A stretch of 13,469 nucleotides of DNA. It comes from Faecalibacterium sp. CAG:74 (GTDB lineage Bacteria > Bacillota > Clostridia > Christensenellales > Aristaeellaceae). Numbering within the stretch: the stretch's first letter is position 1; the number at the start of each line of letters is the position of its first letter. Both the position numbers and the translations under genes were made by a program. Under the pieces are notes generated by a model, which did no database searches, was not told where the DNA came from, and saw only the letters and a list, made by a program, of their open reading frames with translations. Location of the stretch: contig FR899902.1 of assembly GCA_000437595.1 (NCBI GenBank), forward strand, positions 50,136 through 63,604. The letters are read 5' to 3'. Positions 13,283-13,469 of this stretch are shown here, piece by piece.

Positions 13283-13469
13283 GTTCTTCACGGAAAGTTG
13301 GGGGCAAACAAGGGCTTAGGCGAAGCGCCAAAAAGCTGCACGCGGAAGGAGCATGAAAGCGCGACCAACTCAATCGCGAAAAGGGGTCAAGGGGCAAATT
13401 GCCCCTTGCAGGGTCAAGGGACAGCGTCCCTTGTGGGGTTTGGGGCAACGCCCCAACTGTTCCGCGTCC
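13283..13469. mobile_element. MITE-like element, copy 2 (right end outside window)
   Basis: It aligns with 445-624 of copy 1 from the same terminal GTTCTTCACGG. It keeps the three successive hairpins (13388-13397/13399-13408, 13415-13422/13426-13433, 13440-13446/13450-13456). Hairpin 1 has a longer 10-bp arm than in copy 1 because of added bases that stay complementary. The two copies differ by several single-base changes and small indels, so they are not identical recent duplicates. The nine bases before it are TAAAAAGAG; if this copy is complete the same nine should follow its right end. Confidence 0.75.

Overview
The window suggests a GC-rich Gram-positive anaerobe of the class Clostridia, probably close to the Oscillospiraceae/Butyricicoccaceae group. 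This is inferred from strong AGGAGG-type ribosome binding sites, sigma-A promoters with TATAAT-like -10 boxes, a CadC-type repressor, a clostridial Myb-like regulator, and a GGDEF/REC/HD-GYP hybrid. Because the DNA is GC-rich, long shadow frames are common. Genes were chosen by family recognition, ribosome binding sites, promoters and non-overlap.

Layout. 1-399: the C-terminal end of a membrane protein, probably a PAP2-family phosphatase, closed by an intrinsic terminator (405-441). 445-794: a 350-bp non-coding element with imperfect terminal inverted repeats (18/20), several internal hairpins and a perfect 9-bp flanking direct repeat. It looks like a MITE inserted in the T-tract of that terminator. 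890-1669: a Myb/SANT-like DNA-binding protein whose last codons lie in a decayed relative of the element. 1788-3536: a two-gene operon (sugar-phosphate isomerase/epimerase-like TIM barrel, then a TtcA-type PP-loop tRNA thiolase) from a clear promoter. 3563-5788: a consensus sigma-A promoter, a roughly 200-nt leader with strong base-pairing potential, and a 663-aa GGDEF-REC-HD-GYP protein with a cysteine-rich N-terminus. 5878-6408 (minus): a short nitroreductase, convergent with the previous gene across a G17-T9 tract. 6641-9495: a tldD-tldE operon with its own promoter and terminator. 9506-12742: an ECF sigma operon in which the sigma gene lies between two paralogous single-pass membrane proteins, all three joined by ATGA overlaps, behind an ECF-type promoter. 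12806-13260: a CadC/SmtB-type metal-sensing repressor starting with GTG. 13283-13469: the start of a second copy of the MITE-like element, cut by the window edge.

How the parts work together. The sugar isomerase/TtcA pair, the TldD/TldE pair and the sigma/anti-sigma-like triplet are three translationally close units. The c-di-GMP protein carries synthesis, receiver and hydrolysis domains in one chain and sits behind a structured leader. The ECF operon is the best candidate for a less familiar system: one sigma factor between two paralogous putative membrane sensors/anti-sigma factors, probably autoregulated. The MITE family links three or four places in the window: the terminator after the PAP2-like gene, the 3' end of the Myb-like gene, the region after cadC, and possibly the leader of the sigma operon.
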